A stretch of DNA of 64,000 bases from Brachyspira pilosicoli. Lineage in GTDB: Bacteria; Spirochaetota; Brachyspiria; Brachyspirales; Brachyspiraceae. Location: NCBI RefSeq assembly GCF_008016535.1, contig NZ_SAXY01000025.1, forward strand, positions 1 to 64,000. Reading direction: 5' to 3'. Shown one piece after another: positions 1 to 9,618 of this stretch. The stretch's first letter is position 1. The number at the start of each line of letters is the position of its first letter. A model generated the notes under the pieces. It worked only from the letters and a program-made list of their open reading frames with translations. It was not told the origin of the DNA and searched no databases. Both the position numbers and the translations under genes were made by a program.

Positions 1-29
1 TTAAATTCTGTGCTATAATCTTTTTTCAT
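1..29 (-). CDS. IS481-like transposase, N-terminal fragment cut by window edge
   Basis: Nine codons are visible, reading MKKDYSTEF, identical to the start of the transposase at 19550. Only the first part of the N-terminal helix-turn-helix region is present. Whether this copy is intact cannot be judged here. Confidence 0.75.
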
Positions 30-127
30 AGTAGCATCCTTTTTATTTGTTTTCTGTTCAAAATATTATAACAAGGATACTGCTTTTTTTATACTAAAAA
101 ATGTCCAATATCTCATACTCCTAAACA
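1..127 (-). mobile_element. Left-truncated IS481-like element, copy 1 (window edge)
   Basis: The first 127 bases match the transposase-start end of the IS copies at 7.2, 19.5 and 54.3 kb. Reading on the minus strand, the outer end begins TGTTTAGGAGTATGAGATAT and is followed by the untranslated leader and the start codon at 29-27. The rest of the element lies outside the window. It has the same orientation as copy 2 at 6.6-7.3 kb, so the sugar-uptake genes between them are bracketed by two direct IS copies. Confidence 0.85.
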
Positions 128-146
128 AAAAAACTTTATATTTTAA

Positions 147-175
147 TTGACTTAATTATATTTTATTAGTATACT
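147..175 (+). promoter_or_regulatory. Sigma70-type promoter for the sugar ABC operon
   Basis: TTGACT at 147-152 and TATACT at 170-175 are separated by 17 bases and lie 33 bases upstream of the binding-protein start codon. The -35 box begins 19 bases past the IS end at 127, so the IS has not disrupted it. Confidence 0.6.
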
Positions 176-208
176 ATAGTATATAAAATTATTCGTAAGG
201 AAATATAT

Positions 209-1459
209 ATGAAGAATATTATTTTATTAGTTTTATTAAGTTTATTTGTCTATGGCTGTGGTTCTGGTAATAGTTCTTCTGGAAGCAATACTTTAACTTT
301 ATGGATGCCTCCTTATGGAACTGAAGATACACTTGATAAAAATTTTTGGGAAGAATTGGTAAAACCTTTTGAAGAGGAAAATAATGTAAAAATTAATGTA
401 GAAATCATTTCTTGGGCTAATTATGAAGAGAAATATTTGACTGGTGTAAGTTCTGGAAGAGGTCCAGATGTTGGATATATGTATAATGAAATAATAGCAG
501 ATTTTTTAGATTTAGGTGCAATATATCCAATAGATGAATATCTAACAGAAGCAGATAAAACTAATTATCTATATTTGGAAGATGCTAAAATAAATGGTGA
601 GTTATATGGTTTACCTATTGTTGTTGGTAATGCTAGAATAATAGTATATAACAAAACTTTATTAGATAAAGAAGGCGTAAAACCTCCTGTTACTTGGCAG
701 GATTTTATAGATGCTAACGTAAAACTTACAAAAGATACTAACGGAGATGGCGTAATAGACCAATTTGGTACTATAATGACAATGGGCGGCGGACATTTTG
801 GTAATATGAATGGATATCTTACTCCTTTCTTATGGCAGGCAGGCGGAGATTTCTTTACTGAAGATGGTAAAATAGCTTTTGATTCTCCTGAAGCTTTAAA
901 GACAATTCAGTTTTTATATGATTTAAAATTTAAATATAAAGTTCTTCATGAATCTACAATGTCAATAGCTGGAAGTGAGGGGTCTGATGTATTTAACAAA
1001 GGAAATGTTGCTTTTACTATTACAGATACAAGATCTACATCTAAATTTTTAAATAATGTTGATTTTGAATGGGGCTTTATAGTTTCTTTAAAAGATAAAC
1101 AGCAGAAAACTTTTATTGCTATAGACCAATTGGTTTTAATGTCTAAAGATAAAAAAGATTTATCATATAAATTAATGCATTATTTAACAAGTGCTGCTAG
1201 CATGGAAAAGTTCCATACAGATTTAGCAAAGTTCCCTCCTATCTCTAAAGAAGAAAAATATTTAGATGATCCTTTATATCAGGAACTTTATACTACTCAA
1301 ACAGATATTTTAAAAACATTACCTAAAGTAAAAGGTTCTACAGTAGTATTTGATGCATTAACTAAAAATATACAATCTATGATGTTGGGTGAGAAAACTC
1401 CTGAGCAAGTAATTAAAGAGTCTGCTGAATATGGTAGACAGGTTTTAGAAAACAATTAA
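209..1459 (+). CDS. Sugar ABC transporter solute-binding lipoprotein (family 1)
   Basis: The 416-aa product starts with a short hydrophobic leader ending in the lipobox-like VYGC at about residue 17, so it should be a lipid-anchored periplasmic binding protein. The body has the family-1 (MalE-like) pattern: an early strand TLTLWMPP, a WANYEEKY segment and a hinge region PDVGYMYNEI. Length is normal for the family. AAGGAA lies 8-9 bases before the ATG. Two permease genes follow in the same direction with short gaps, so this is the first gene of a carbohydrate importer. No ATPase is encoded nearby, which is common where a shared MsmK-type ATPase serves several importers. The substrate cannot be read from sequence; the downstream DUF4091 protein and mutarotase suggest an oligosaccharide or galactose-containing sugar (inference). 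Confidence 0.9.
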   Translation: MKNIILLVLLSLFVYGCGSGNSSSGSNTLTLWMPPYGTEDTLDKNFWEELVKPFEEENNVKINVEIISWANYEEKYLTGVSSGRGPDVGYMYNEIIADFLDLGAIYPIDEYLTEADKTNYLYLEDAKINGELYGLPIVVGNARIIVYNKTLLDKEGVKPPVTWQDFIDANVKLTKDTNGDGVIDQFGTIMTMGGGHFGNMNGYLTPFLWQAGGDFFTEDGKIAFDSPEALKTIQFLYDLKFKYKVLHESTMSIAGSEGSDVFNKGNVAFTITDTRSTSKFLNNVDFEWGFIVSLKDKQQKTFIAIDQLVLMSKDKKDLSYKLMHYLTSAASMEKFHTDLAKFPPISKEEKYLDDPLYQELYTTQTDILKTLPKVKGSTVVFDALTKNIQSMMLGEKTPEQVIKESAEYGRQVLENN

Positions 1460-1488
1460 TTATTTATTTTTTAATGAGAGATTAAATT

Positions 1489-2367
1489 ATGAAAACTGAA
1501 AAAAGAAGATTTAATAAAGATTTTATAAGCGGATATTTATTTATATCTCCTAGTTTATTTTTTATAATAGTCTTTTCTATAGTACCATTATTAATGGTGT
1601 TCTTTTTTAGTTTTCAAAAATATAATGTTGTGCAGGCTCCAGAATTTATAGGGTTGGAAAATTATAAAAGAATGTTTTCTGATCCTTTTATGAAGCCTGC
1701 ATTAATTAATACTTTTATATATACGATAATCACTGTACCTATACAAACATTATTATCTTTATTAATAGCAAGTATTATATGCCGTAAGATAAAGAGTAAA
1801 ATAGATGGTTTTGTAAAGAGTTCTATGTTTGTACCTGTTATAGCTTCTGCTATATTGGTTGGGGCTATTTGGAGAATATTATTATCTACTAATGATGGTA
1901 TTATTAATGGGTATTTAAATCTTATTGGTATAAAATCTATAAATTGGCTTGGAGATAAATATTTAGCATTATTGAGTGTATGTTTTTTAACTATATGGAA
2001 GAATGTTGGATATTTTATGGTTATATATATAGCGGGTATTTTAGATATACCTCAAAATTTATATGAAGCGGCTGATGTAGATGGTGCTGATAAGTATAGT
2101 AAATTTATTAATATTACTATCCCAGCGCTAAAACCTATAAATTTTTTAGTTATTGCATTAGGACTTATATGGGCTTTCCAAGCATTTGAAATAATATATG
2201 CATTAACTAGCGGAGGACCTGGCACAGCAACTATTACTTTAGTTTATACTATTTATAATACCGCTTTTAGGCAATTTAATATGGGATTTGCTTCAGCTGT
2301 ATCTGTATTATTATTTATAATAGTGCTTGTGGTTTCTATTTTACAAAAAAAAATAATGAAGGACTAA
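1489..2367 (+). CDS. Sugar ABC transporter permease, MalF-like
   Basis: The 292-aa inner-membrane protein has about six hydrophobic segments, the first around residues 15-40. The EAA loop that contacts the ATPase is visible as YEAADVDGADKYSKFINITI near residues 193-212. It sits 29 bases after the binding-protein gene and 3 bases before the second permease, in one operon. GAGAG precedes the ATG. It should pair with the MalG-like permease that follows. Confidence 0.92.
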   Translation: MKTEKRRFNKDFISGYLFISPSLFFIIVFSIVPLLMVFFFSFQKYNVVQAPEFIGLENYKRMFSDPFMKPALINTFIYTIITVPIQTLLSLLIASIICRKIKSKIDGFVKSSMFVPVIASAILVGAIWRILLSTNDGIINGYLNLIGIKSINWLGDKYLALLSVCFLTIWKNVGYFMVIYIAGILDIPQNLYEAADVDGADKYSKFINITIPALKPINFLVIALGLIWAFQAFEIIYALTSGGPGTATITLVYTIYNTAFRQFNMGFASAVSVLLFIIVLVVSILQKKIMKD

Positions 2368-2370
2368 TTA

Positions 2371-3180
2371 ATGAAAGTATTGAAAAATCAGTTATTAAAT
2401 ATATTTTTAGTTTTTATAGCACTTTTATTTTTATATCCTTTTATATATATGGTTTTAACTTCTTTTACAAAGACTTATTCACTTGGAAAATTGAGTATTA
2501 ATTTATCTCAAATGAATTTAGATAATTATGTCACTATTTTCAAAAATTATAACTTTTTTACTTATTTTAAAAATAGTACAGTTGTTGTTATTATAGCTTG
2601 CTTTGTAAATGCAATTATATCTGTTATGGCGGCATATGGTTTTTCTAAGAAGAAATTTCCTTTTAGAGATATTATATTTTATATATATATAGCTACAATG
2701 ATGATGCCTGGGCAAGTAAAATTAGTTCCTATGTTCATTATAATGAAAGCTTTTGGTTTATTAGATAATAATATTGGTTTGGCAATACCTGTTATTAATG
2801 CTTTTGGTGTATTTTTAGTAAAACAATTTATGGATGCTTTGCCTAATGAACTTTTAGAATCTGCAAAGATGGATGGATGTTCTGAATGGAAGGTCTTTAC
2901 AAAAATAGTAGTTCCTTTGTCTAAGCCTGTAATTATTTCACTTACAATATTTACTTTTATAACAGTGTGGAATGATTTTACTTGGCCTTTGATAATGACA
3001 TCTGATTCTAATAAATATACTTTACCTTTAGCCCTTTCTACATTACAGGGCAACTATGTTAGTAATTATGGTTTAGTAATGGCTGGGGCTACTTTAAACT
3101 TTTTGCCGCCATTTATATTTTATATAATTTTAAGAAGACAATTTGTACAAGGTATTACCTTTACAGGTTCAAAAGAATAA
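2371..3180 (+). CDS. Sugar ABC transporter permease, MalG-like
   Basis: The 269-aa polytopic membrane protein carries an EAA-type loop, LLESAKMDGCSEWKVFTKIV, near residues 160-180, followed by the usual PLSKP. Length and the short N-terminal tail fit the MalG/UgpE group. AAGGA lies at the end of the previous gene and the gap is only 3 bases, indicating translational coupling. With the preceding genes it forms a binding protein plus permease pair lacking its own ATPase. Confidence 0.92.
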   Translation: MKVLKNQLLNIFLVFIALLFLYPFIYMVLTSFTKTYSLGKLSINLSQMNLDNYVTIFKNYNFFTYFKNSTVVVIIACFVNAIISVMAAYGFSKKKFPFRDIIFYIYIATMMMPGQVKLVPMFIIMKAFGLLDNNIGLAIPVINAFGVFLVKQFMDALPNELLESAKMDGCSEWKVFTKIVVPLSKPVIISLTIFTFITVWNDFTWPLIMTSDSNKYTLPLALSTLQGNYVSNYGLVMAGATLNFLPPFIFYIILRRQFVQGITFTGSKE

Positions 3181-3202
3181 TTTTTATTTAAGGATTAAGT
3201 TT

Positions 3203-4873
3203 ATGAAAGAAAATTTAGAATTAAAATTATTAAGTTCTTTGGCTAAGGTACTTCCGAATAGAGACAACATTGAGGAAAAATATATTAATAGGACAATTGC
3301 AAAAAATGAAGTATTTTCATTTCAAGTTGCGTATAAATATAATGATATACTTAATGGTACTAATAAAGTAAAAATAGAAATTAGAGTAAATAATAATATA
3401 GCTAAAAATGATGAAATTAAATTATATAATGTTAATTTAGTGCATACTGATTTAGCAACTTATCCAAAGGCATATAATGACCCTAATTATATATCTGTTA
3501 TGCCGGGGGTATTTCCTGATATATTGGAAGAGTCGGTTAATGGTGAAGCTATTTTATTGACATATTGGAGAGCTGTTTGGATAGATTTTAAGCCTTTAAA
3601 TGGAGCTGGAAAATATAATATAGAAGTTAGATTTATTTTAAATAATGATGAAAATGATTATTTAACTGTAACAAAAGAAATTGAGGTTTTAGATTTTGAA
3701 TTGCCTAAACAGACTTTATATTATACAAATTGGTTTCATTCAGATTGTTTAAGTTCTTATTATAATGCTGATATATTTAGCGAAAGACATTGGAATTTAA
3801 TAAGAAATTATGTGAAAACAGCAGCAGATTATGGAATGAATATGATATTAACTCCTGTTTTTACTCCTCCATTGGATATTGCTATAGGCGGAGAGCGTCC
3901 TACTGTGCAGCTTGTTGATATTACAATTGATGATGGTAAATATATATTTAAATTTGATAAACTTGAAAGATGGATAAAATTGTGTTTGGAATTAGGTATA
4001 GAATATTTTGAAATATCACATTTCTTTACACAGTGGGGCTCTAAAAATGCTCCTAAAATTGTAGCTAAGGATAAAAATGGAAATGAGAAGAAAATTTTTG
4101 GTTGGGATACAAAATCTGATTCTAAAGAATATGTTGATTTTTTAAATGAGTTTATATTAAATTTATTATCATTTCTACAAAAACTTGGTGTTGATAAAAA
4201 ATGTTTTTTCCATGTATCTGATGAGCCTTCTTTGGAGCATTTAGAAGATTATAAGAAAGCAAAAAATATTATAAAGCCTTTATTGAAGGATTATATTATT
4301 ATAGATGCTTTATCAGATATAGAGTTTTATAAATCCGGTGCTTTAGAAAATCCTATACCAGCTAATGACCATATAGATGATTTTATAAAGGCTGATGTTA
4401 AAAATTTGTGGACTTATTATTGTTGTGTACAATGTGTAAATGTTAGTAATAGATTTTTCTCTATGCCTAGTGCAAGAAATAGAATACTTGCAACACAATT
4501 GTTTAAATATGATATAGTGGGCTTTTTACATTGGGGATATAATTTTTGGTATTCACAATATTCAAGAAGACTTATAGATCCTTTTTATACAACAGATGCT
4601 GATATGGGATTTCCTGGAGGAGATTCTTTTGTGGTATATCCAGGAAAGAATGATGAGCCTATTGTTTCTTTAAGATTAAAAGTATTTAAACAGGCACTTG
4701 ATGATTTAAGAGCATTTCAATTGTTATCTTCAATTACTTCTAAAGACTTTGTTATGAAATTAATAGAAAATGATTCTGTAATAACCTTTAGTAAATTTCC
4801 TACGGAAGATGACTATATTTTAAAATTAAGAGATGAAGTTAATAAACATATTTTAGATAAAATAAACAATTAA
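3203..4873 (+). CDS. DUF4091-type (glycoside-hydrolase-like) protein
   Basis: The ATG at 3203 is chosen because AAGGAT precedes it by 7 bases and because an upstream in-frame ATG at 3143 would overlap the permease; the product is then 556 aa with no signal peptide. The N-terminal third looks like a beta-sandwich. The centre and C-terminus match the DUF4091 pattern of a TIM-barrel-like enzyme: NWFHSDCLSSYY near residue 180, MNMILTPVFTPPLD near 212, FHVSDEPSLEHLE near 335 and an FLHWGYNFWY segment near 445. The conserved D-E pair in VSDEPS is a plausible catalytic site, but no activity has been assigned with certainty. Its position right after a sugar importer suggests cytoplasmic processing of the imported saccharide (inference). 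Confidence 0.75.
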   Translation: MKENLELKLLSSLAKVLPNRDNIEEKYINRTIAKNEVFSFQVAYKYNDILNGTNKVKIEIRVNNNIAKNDEIKLYNVNLVHTDLATYPKAYNDPNYISVMPGVFPDILEESVNGEAILLTYWRAVWIDFKPLNGAGKYNIEVRFILNNDENDYLTVTKEIEVLDFELPKQTLYYTNWFHSDCLSSYYNADIFSERHWNLIRNYVKTAADYGMNMILTPVFTPPLDIAIGGERPTVQLVDITIDDGKYIFKFDKLERWIKLCLELGIEYFEISHFFTQWGSKNAPKIVAKDKNGNEKKIFGWDTKSDSKEYVDFLNEFILNLLSFLQKLGVDKKCFFHVSDEPSLEHLEDYKKAKNIIKPLLKDYIIIDALSDIEFYKSGALENPIPANDHIDDFIKADVKNLWTYYCCVQCVNVSNRFFSMPSARNRILATQLFKYDIVGFLHWGYNFWYSQYSRRLIDPFYTTDADMGFPGGDSFVVYPGKNDEPIVSLRLKVFKQALDDLRAFQLLSSITSKDFVMKLIENDSVITFSKFPTEDDYILKLRDEVNKHILDKINN

Positions 4874-5019
4874 CTTTTTTATTACATATTTTGAAAGAAA
4901 TTAGAATATGTATTTAATAAAAAATTATAATGATGCTTTTTAATTCTTTTATCATCTTTTTATTATAATATTAATATAAAAAATAAAAATAACATTTAAG
5001 ATTAAAAGAATATAAAAAT

Positions 5020-5317
5020 CATGAAGGATACAGATTAAGTAAAGAAGATATTTTTATTATATTAAAGTTTTATAAAATATTAAAAGAAAAATGTTACTAT
5101 AGAGCATGAATATTGAAATAATGATTCTGATAAAATTATGTTTTATATAACATTTAAATTGTATATAAATACAAAAAATATATATTAGCATAGATGCAAT
5201 GCTGTAATTAATAGAACTCAATTTGAAACAGATATTAATAGTTTAGGAAGAAAGGTTTTGTATGATGATGTAACAGAGGATATACTTGTGAAGCTAATAT
5301 TTGATTATAAGATGTAA
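5020..5317 (+). pseudogene. Degraded gene remnant, family not recognised
   Basis: The 490-base gap between the DUF4091 gene and galM holds two protein-like stretches. One (5020-5109) reads HEGYRLSKEDIFIILKFYK and ends in a stop. The other (about 5200-5317) reads QFETDINSLGRKVLYDDVTE and ends with a stop at 5315. Neither has a start codon with a ribosome site, and stops separate them. They look like pieces of one decayed gene. I do not recognise the family. Confidence 0.35.
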
Positions 5318-5362
5318 AATTATAAATAAATGGTTAAAAAAATATTACTAGGAGATAAGTAT

Positions 5363-6361
5363 ATGACAAAAGAAATATTTGGAGAAAATTCATTTGTATA
5401 CACATTAGAAAATAACAATGGATTAAAGTTAAAATTAGCAGATGTTGGAGCTTCTATCACAGGCATATTTTTTAAGAATAGAAGAGGAGAGAATATTGAA
5501 GTAGCTTTTGGTTCTGATGATATTAATTTTTATAGTGCTAAGGCAAAGAATGGTCATATGGGTGCTACAGTTGGTAGAGTTGCTGGAAGAACTTTGAATT
5601 CTGTTTTTAGAATAGGGGATAAAGAATATAAATTAAATCCAAATAAGCCTCCTCATCATGCACATGGCGGAGTTGATGGGCTTTCTTATGTGTTTTTTAC
5701 TTCAAAAGAAATTGATAAAAATAAAATAGAGTTTCATTATTTGTCAAAAGACGGTGAAGAAGGTTATCCAGGTAATTTAGATTTAACTGTTACATATACA
5801 CTTACAGAAGATAATGAAGTTGTAATAGATTATAAAGCAACAACTGATAAACCAACTCCAGTGAATATAATGAATCATTCTTATTTTAATTTGAATGGAA
5901 AGGGTAAAATTAACAATCATAAAATATCAATAGATGCTAATTATTATTTACCTGAAAGTGAAAATGGTGATAGTTCTGGAGAGATTATAAAAGTTGATAA
6001 TACTCCTTATGATTTTAGAAATATGAAAGAGATTGACAGTATAATAAAAGCCAAAGGCGGATGCGATAACTGTTTTGTATTTGATGATAATGATATCAAA
6101 AAATCTAGAGTAAAAGTTATTTCTGAAGAGAGTTTAATATCTTTAGAGGTGTTTACAGATATGCCTTCTGTTTTGCTTTATACTTCTAATTTTCTAAACA
6201 ATTTACAGGTGAGAGGACAAGTATTAAATAAACATGAAGCTTTTTGTTTGGAGACACAGTATTTTACTTTATCTTTAAATTATAATCATTTTCCAAGTAT
6301 AATACTTTATCCAGACAGAGAGTTTAAGCATAGAACTATTTATAAGTTTGCAGCTTTATAA
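5363..6361 (+). CDS. galM: Aldose 1-epimerase (galactose mutarotase)
   Basis: The start at 5363 is preferred over 5330 because TAGGAGA precedes it by 9 bases; the product is 332 aa, near the usual 340. It interconverts alpha and beta anomers of aldohexoses in the cytoplasm. Family signatures are visible: NGHMGATVGRVAGR near residue 65, the catalytic-type histidines in HHAHGG near residue 96, PVNIMNHSYFNLNG near 165, and a late glutamate in EAFCLETQYF that fits the catalytic base. It is probably part of the same sugar-use region as the upstream ABC genes, though 490 bases separate them. Confidence 0.9.
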   Translation: MTKEIFGENSFVYTLENNNGLKLKLADVGASITGIFFKNRRGENIEVAFGSDDINFYSAKAKNGHMGATVGRVAGRTLNSVFRIGDKEYKLNPNKPPHHAHGGVDGLSYVFFTSKEIDKNKIEFHYLSKDGEEGYPGNLDLTVTYTLTEDNEVVIDYKATTDKPTPVNIMNHSYFNLNGKGKINNHKISIDANYYLPESENGDSSGEIIKVDNTPYDFRNMKEIDSIIKAKGGCDNCFVFDDNDIKKSRVKVISEESLISLEVFTDMPSVLLYTSNFLNNLQVRGQVLNKHEAFCLETQYFTLSLNYNHFPSIILYPDREFKHRTIYKFAAL

Positions 6362-6430
6362 TGTATTTTTTTAAAACTAAATTAGTAAGTATTTATAGTG
6401 TTTTTAATTTTATTGTTTATATATGAGTTT

Positions 6431-6591
6431 TTTATTCAACTTTTTCCCGTAGCAAAAAGTACAATTTATTTAGCATTATACTTAAAAATATGTATCAAAT
6501 AATGTAGAATAAAACTCAATTTTAGTTTAAAAATGCAGCCTTTTTGGTTCTTTGTGGCAATACCCACAGGTACTTCCTTCGGTCGCAGTTT
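6431..6591. repeat. Dispersed modular repeat, locus 1
   Basis: Contains two blocks of a repeat family found at several places in the window. One is CAACTTTTTCCCGTAGCAAA at about 6438. The other, about 6535-6591, contains GCCTTTTTGGTTCTTTGTGG and the GC-richer unit CTTCCTTCGGTCGCA. The second block abuts and truncates IS copy 2, and the transposase frame reads on into it. Confidence 0.6.
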
Positions 6592-7186
6592 GTATAGATT
6601 TTATCCTAAAAGGTGAAGTTTTTAAGACATATTTTAAGAAAGATAAAGCACTATAAGGTGTTTTCTCTTCATAGATTTGCCTCCAACTATAACGAGTAGC
6701 TAAATCTACAGCTGTGAACTGATAAACTGTTTTTCTGCCTAATTTGATATATTTAGTGTCTATTTGAACTATTTTGCCCTCTTTTTGTATTTTAGAGACA
6801 AATTTTCGTTTATCATATCGCTTCTTTTTCTTTTTTGTTTTATATCTCCAAAGATTATTTCTTTTTAGTACATTCTCTATAGCTGTAACACCTATCTTAA
6901 TGCCTTCACGATTTAAATATGCTTTAATATAATGCTTACCTCGATATTCTTTAGTATAGAGTTCAATAATTAAATTAATAGCTTTTTGATTATTAAAGAT
7001 ATTTGGAGAAGTTTTTGGCTTAGTACTAAAATTAGCGACAGTTCCAGTGTCTTTATATTTTTTAAGCCAAGCATAAAAAGTAGATTTGGGTATTTCTTCT
7101 ATCTTTAGAAATCTTTTAATATTTTTAGTTTCTAATGCTTCATCCACTATAAATAATTTAAATTCTGTGCTATAATCTCTTTTCAT
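6527..7186 (-). pseudogene. IS481-like transposase, truncated
   Basis: The 219-aa reading frame equals the first 198 or so residues of the 311-aa intact transposase. It keeps the N-terminal helix-turn-helix and the first catalytic Asp (VQIDTKY), then leaves the family at IQT and continues into repeat DNA as ATEGSTCGYCHKEPKRLHF. The second Asp and the Glu of the DDE triad are missing, so it cannot be active. The departure point is the same as in the copy at 19550. Confidence 0.88.
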
Positions 7187-7284
7187 AGTAGCATCCTTTT
7201 TATTTGTTTTATGTTCAAAATATTATAACAAGGATACTGCTTTTTTTATACTAAAAAATGTCCAATATCTCACACTCCTAAACA
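6592..7284 (-). mobile_element. IS481-like element, copy 2, truncated at its 3' side
   Basis: The outer end near the transposase start is intact, ending at 7284 with the inverted-repeat sequence TGTTTAGGAGTGTGAGATAT on the minus strand. The other end is missing: IS sequence stops at about 6592, where the dispersed repeat begins. Comparison with the complete copy at 53.3-54.3 kb shows that about a third of the element is gone. No target duplication can be defined. Confidence 0.85.
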
Positions 7285-7303
7285 AAATAAAAAAATATTT
7301 TAG

Positions 7304-7333
7304 TTGACATAATATACATATATATTGTAAAAT
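7304..7333 (+). promoter_or_regulatory. Probable promoter of the TPR gene
   Basis: TTGACA at 7304-7309 and TAAAAT at 7328-7333 are 18 bases apart, 36 bases before the TPR gene start. The -35 box lies 19 bases outside the IS end. Confidence 0.5.
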
Positions 7334-7369
7334 ATAGTATATCATTTTATACATTTTGAGGTTTTACGT

Positions 7370-9613
7370 ATGCAAAACTCTATGGATAATATTTTAAATC
7401 ATATATCCTATAATATAAAAAATGAAGATTATGAAGGAACTTTAGAAGCATTAGATAATATTCTAAAAAAAGTACCAAAAAATTATAGAGCAAATCTATA
7501 TAAAGGACAATTATGTGTTGAGATAAAAAAATTTGATGATGCAATCAAATTTTTTGAAGAAGCTAAAAGAGTAGATATTAACACATTTAAATCATACAAT
7601 TTACTTGGTATAAGCTATCATGCAATAGGAAACTATGATAAAGCTATAGAATGCTTTTATGAAACATTAAAAATAATGCCAAAATCTTATACTGCATACA
7701 ATTTACTTGGCATAAGTTACTATAAAAAAAACGAACATGATAAAGCTATAGAATGTTTTAATAAAGCAATAGAAATTAATCCAAAATATGATAAAGCCTA
7801 TAACAATTTAGCGTTATATCACTATAGAAGCAAAAATTATGAAGCAGCAATAAACTTCTTTGAAAACTCAAAAAGTATGGATGAAATGACTTTTAAAGCT
7901 TATGATATGCTTGGAATGTGTTATTATAATATTGACAATTATGATAAAGCTATAGAATGTTTAAATAGATATTTGCAAAGCAACAGCCGTTCATACAAAA
8001 TATCAAATACATTAGGAGCAATATATTCCTACTTAAAAGATTATGACAAAGCAATAGAATATTTTAATAAGGCAATAGAAATTAATCCTAAATATGCTAA
8101 TGCCTACAACAATCTTGCATTAATATTTTTTAACAAAAAAAACTTTGATAAAGCAGCATTATATTTTGATAAAGCAAGAAAGTTTGATTTAGATTCTTTT
8201 ACAGATTATTATAAATTGGCAGTTAGTTATTATTCCAAAAAATACTATTATGAAGCAATAGAACATTTTAATAAGGTAATAGAAAGAAATCCTAATCCAT
8301 ATAAGGCTTATAATTTTATTGGGCTTTGCTACTTATCAAATGAAGAATATGATAAATCTATAGAATATTTTAAAAAGGCTATAGAAATAAATGATATGTA
8401 TTATAAGGCTTATAATAATTTAGCTAATGCATATTTAAATTTAAAAGATTATAATGAAGCTATAAAATATTTTAAATCTTCTATAGATATTAATGATAAT
8501 GATGAAGCTTATTATGGAATAGCTATTTGTTATTATAATAAAGGTGAAAAAGAAACTGCGGCATATTATCTAAATAAAAACATTGATAATATAAATGAAA
8601 ATTATATAGATATGCTTTTTAATATTTATATAGATTTAGAAGATTATGATAAGGCATTTGTATGTGTTAGAAAAAATAATAAATATTATGATAAGCTTAT
8701 AAATATTTTGTATGATAAAAAAGAGTATTCAAAAATAATAACTTTATTTGAAGAAAACAATAATAATCTAGTTAATAATGAGATTATAGCTAATTCATAC
8801 TTCTACACAAAAAATTATGATAAAGCTATAAAATACTATAAAAAACTTTTAGAAACAAACAAAGACAATTTTATTTATTATAACAATATTGCTATTTTGT
8901 TTTTCTTAAAAAATGACTACCCTTCTATTGTAGAAACTTATTTAAAATATTTAGAGAATAATAGTTTAGCGAGTTACAGTATATTTTTGCTTTCATACAG
9001 CTTACTTGCAAATAAAAAAATTAGTTATAATGATTTTTTAAAACTAACAGATAAATGTTTAGAGAAAAGCATCACATATACAAATTATACAAAAACAATA
9101 TATCAAACTTTTAAATATGATACCAACACTTTAAAAACCATATTTGAAAACAGAATACAATTTTGTGATTCTCATACTATATTAAAAGATGAGTTCACAG
9201 AAAATCATTTAAGAGCATTAAAACCTATATTAGAAAAGACAAATATAATTTCGTTTTATAAAAATATAGATGATATTAATAATTGGAATACTGACACTAT
9301 ATGCGTAGAATATGAATTATTGGATTCTAATATATGCATTATTAATAACAACAATAATATTTATGTATACGGTAAAAAGGCTAAGTTTTTATCATATAAT
9401 GAAAATATAGAATACGGCAATTTGCTTTCTATTTTTTATAAAGAGAGAGATAAAATAATATCATATAAAAAAGAGTTACAACTAAAAGTAAAAGCAGTAT
9501 ATTTATCATATAGTTTTGATGATTCTGATATAAATCTCATGAAATGCATACTAAAAAATGAAAACATAAAACTATATAAAATGAATAATGATAATTCATA
9601 TAACGAGATTTAA
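7370..9613 (+). CDS. Large tetratricopeptide-repeat protein
   Basis: The 747-aa protein has a GAGG ribosome site before its ATG and no signal peptide. Residues about 1-500 are TPR units of 34 residues with the consensus YDKAIEYFNKAIEINPKYAN; at least ten can be counted, the clearest around residues 80-390. The last 200 residues lack the pattern and contain a mixed alpha/beta stretch (ICVEYELLDSNICIINNN). TPR arrays are scaffolds for protein-protein contacts; nothing here names a partner. It is convergent with the OppA-like gene, with 5 bases between the stop codons. Confidence 0.88.
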   Translation: MQNSMDNILNHISYNIKNEDYEGTLEALDNILKKVPKNYRANLYKGQLCVEIKKFDDAIKFFEEAKRVDINTFKSYNLLGISYHAIGNYDKAIECFYETLKIMPKSYTAYNLLGISYYKKNEHDKAIECFNKAIEINPKYDKAYNNLALYHYRSKNYEAAINFFENSKSMDEMTFKAYDMLGMCYYNIDNYDKAIECLNRYLQSNSRSYKISNTLGAIYSYLKDYDKAIEYFNKAIEINPKYANAYNNLALIFFNKKNFDKAALYFDKARKFDLDSFTDYYKLAVSYYSKKYYYEAIEHFNKVIERNPNPYKAYNFIGLCYLSNEEYDKSIEYFKKAIEINDMYYKAYNNLANAYLNLKDYNEAIKYFKSSIDINDNDEAYYGIAICYYNKGEKETAAYYLNKNIDNINENYIDMLFNIYIDLEDYDKAFVCVRKNNKYYDKLINILYDKKEYSKIITLFEENNNNLVNNEIIANSYFYTKNYDKAIKYYKKLLETNKDNFIYYNNIAILFFLKNDYPSIVETYLKYLENNSLASYSIFLLSYSLLANKKISYNDFLKLTDKCLEKSITYTNYTKTIYQTFKYDTNTLKTIFENRIQFCDSHTILKDEFTENHLRALKPILEKTNIISFYKNIDDINNWNTDTICVEYELLDSNICIINNNNNIYVYGKKAKFLSYNENIEYGNLLSIFYKERDKIISYKKELQLKVKAVYLSYSFDDSDINLMKCILKNENIKLYKMNNDNSYNEI

Positions 9614-9618
9614 AATAT

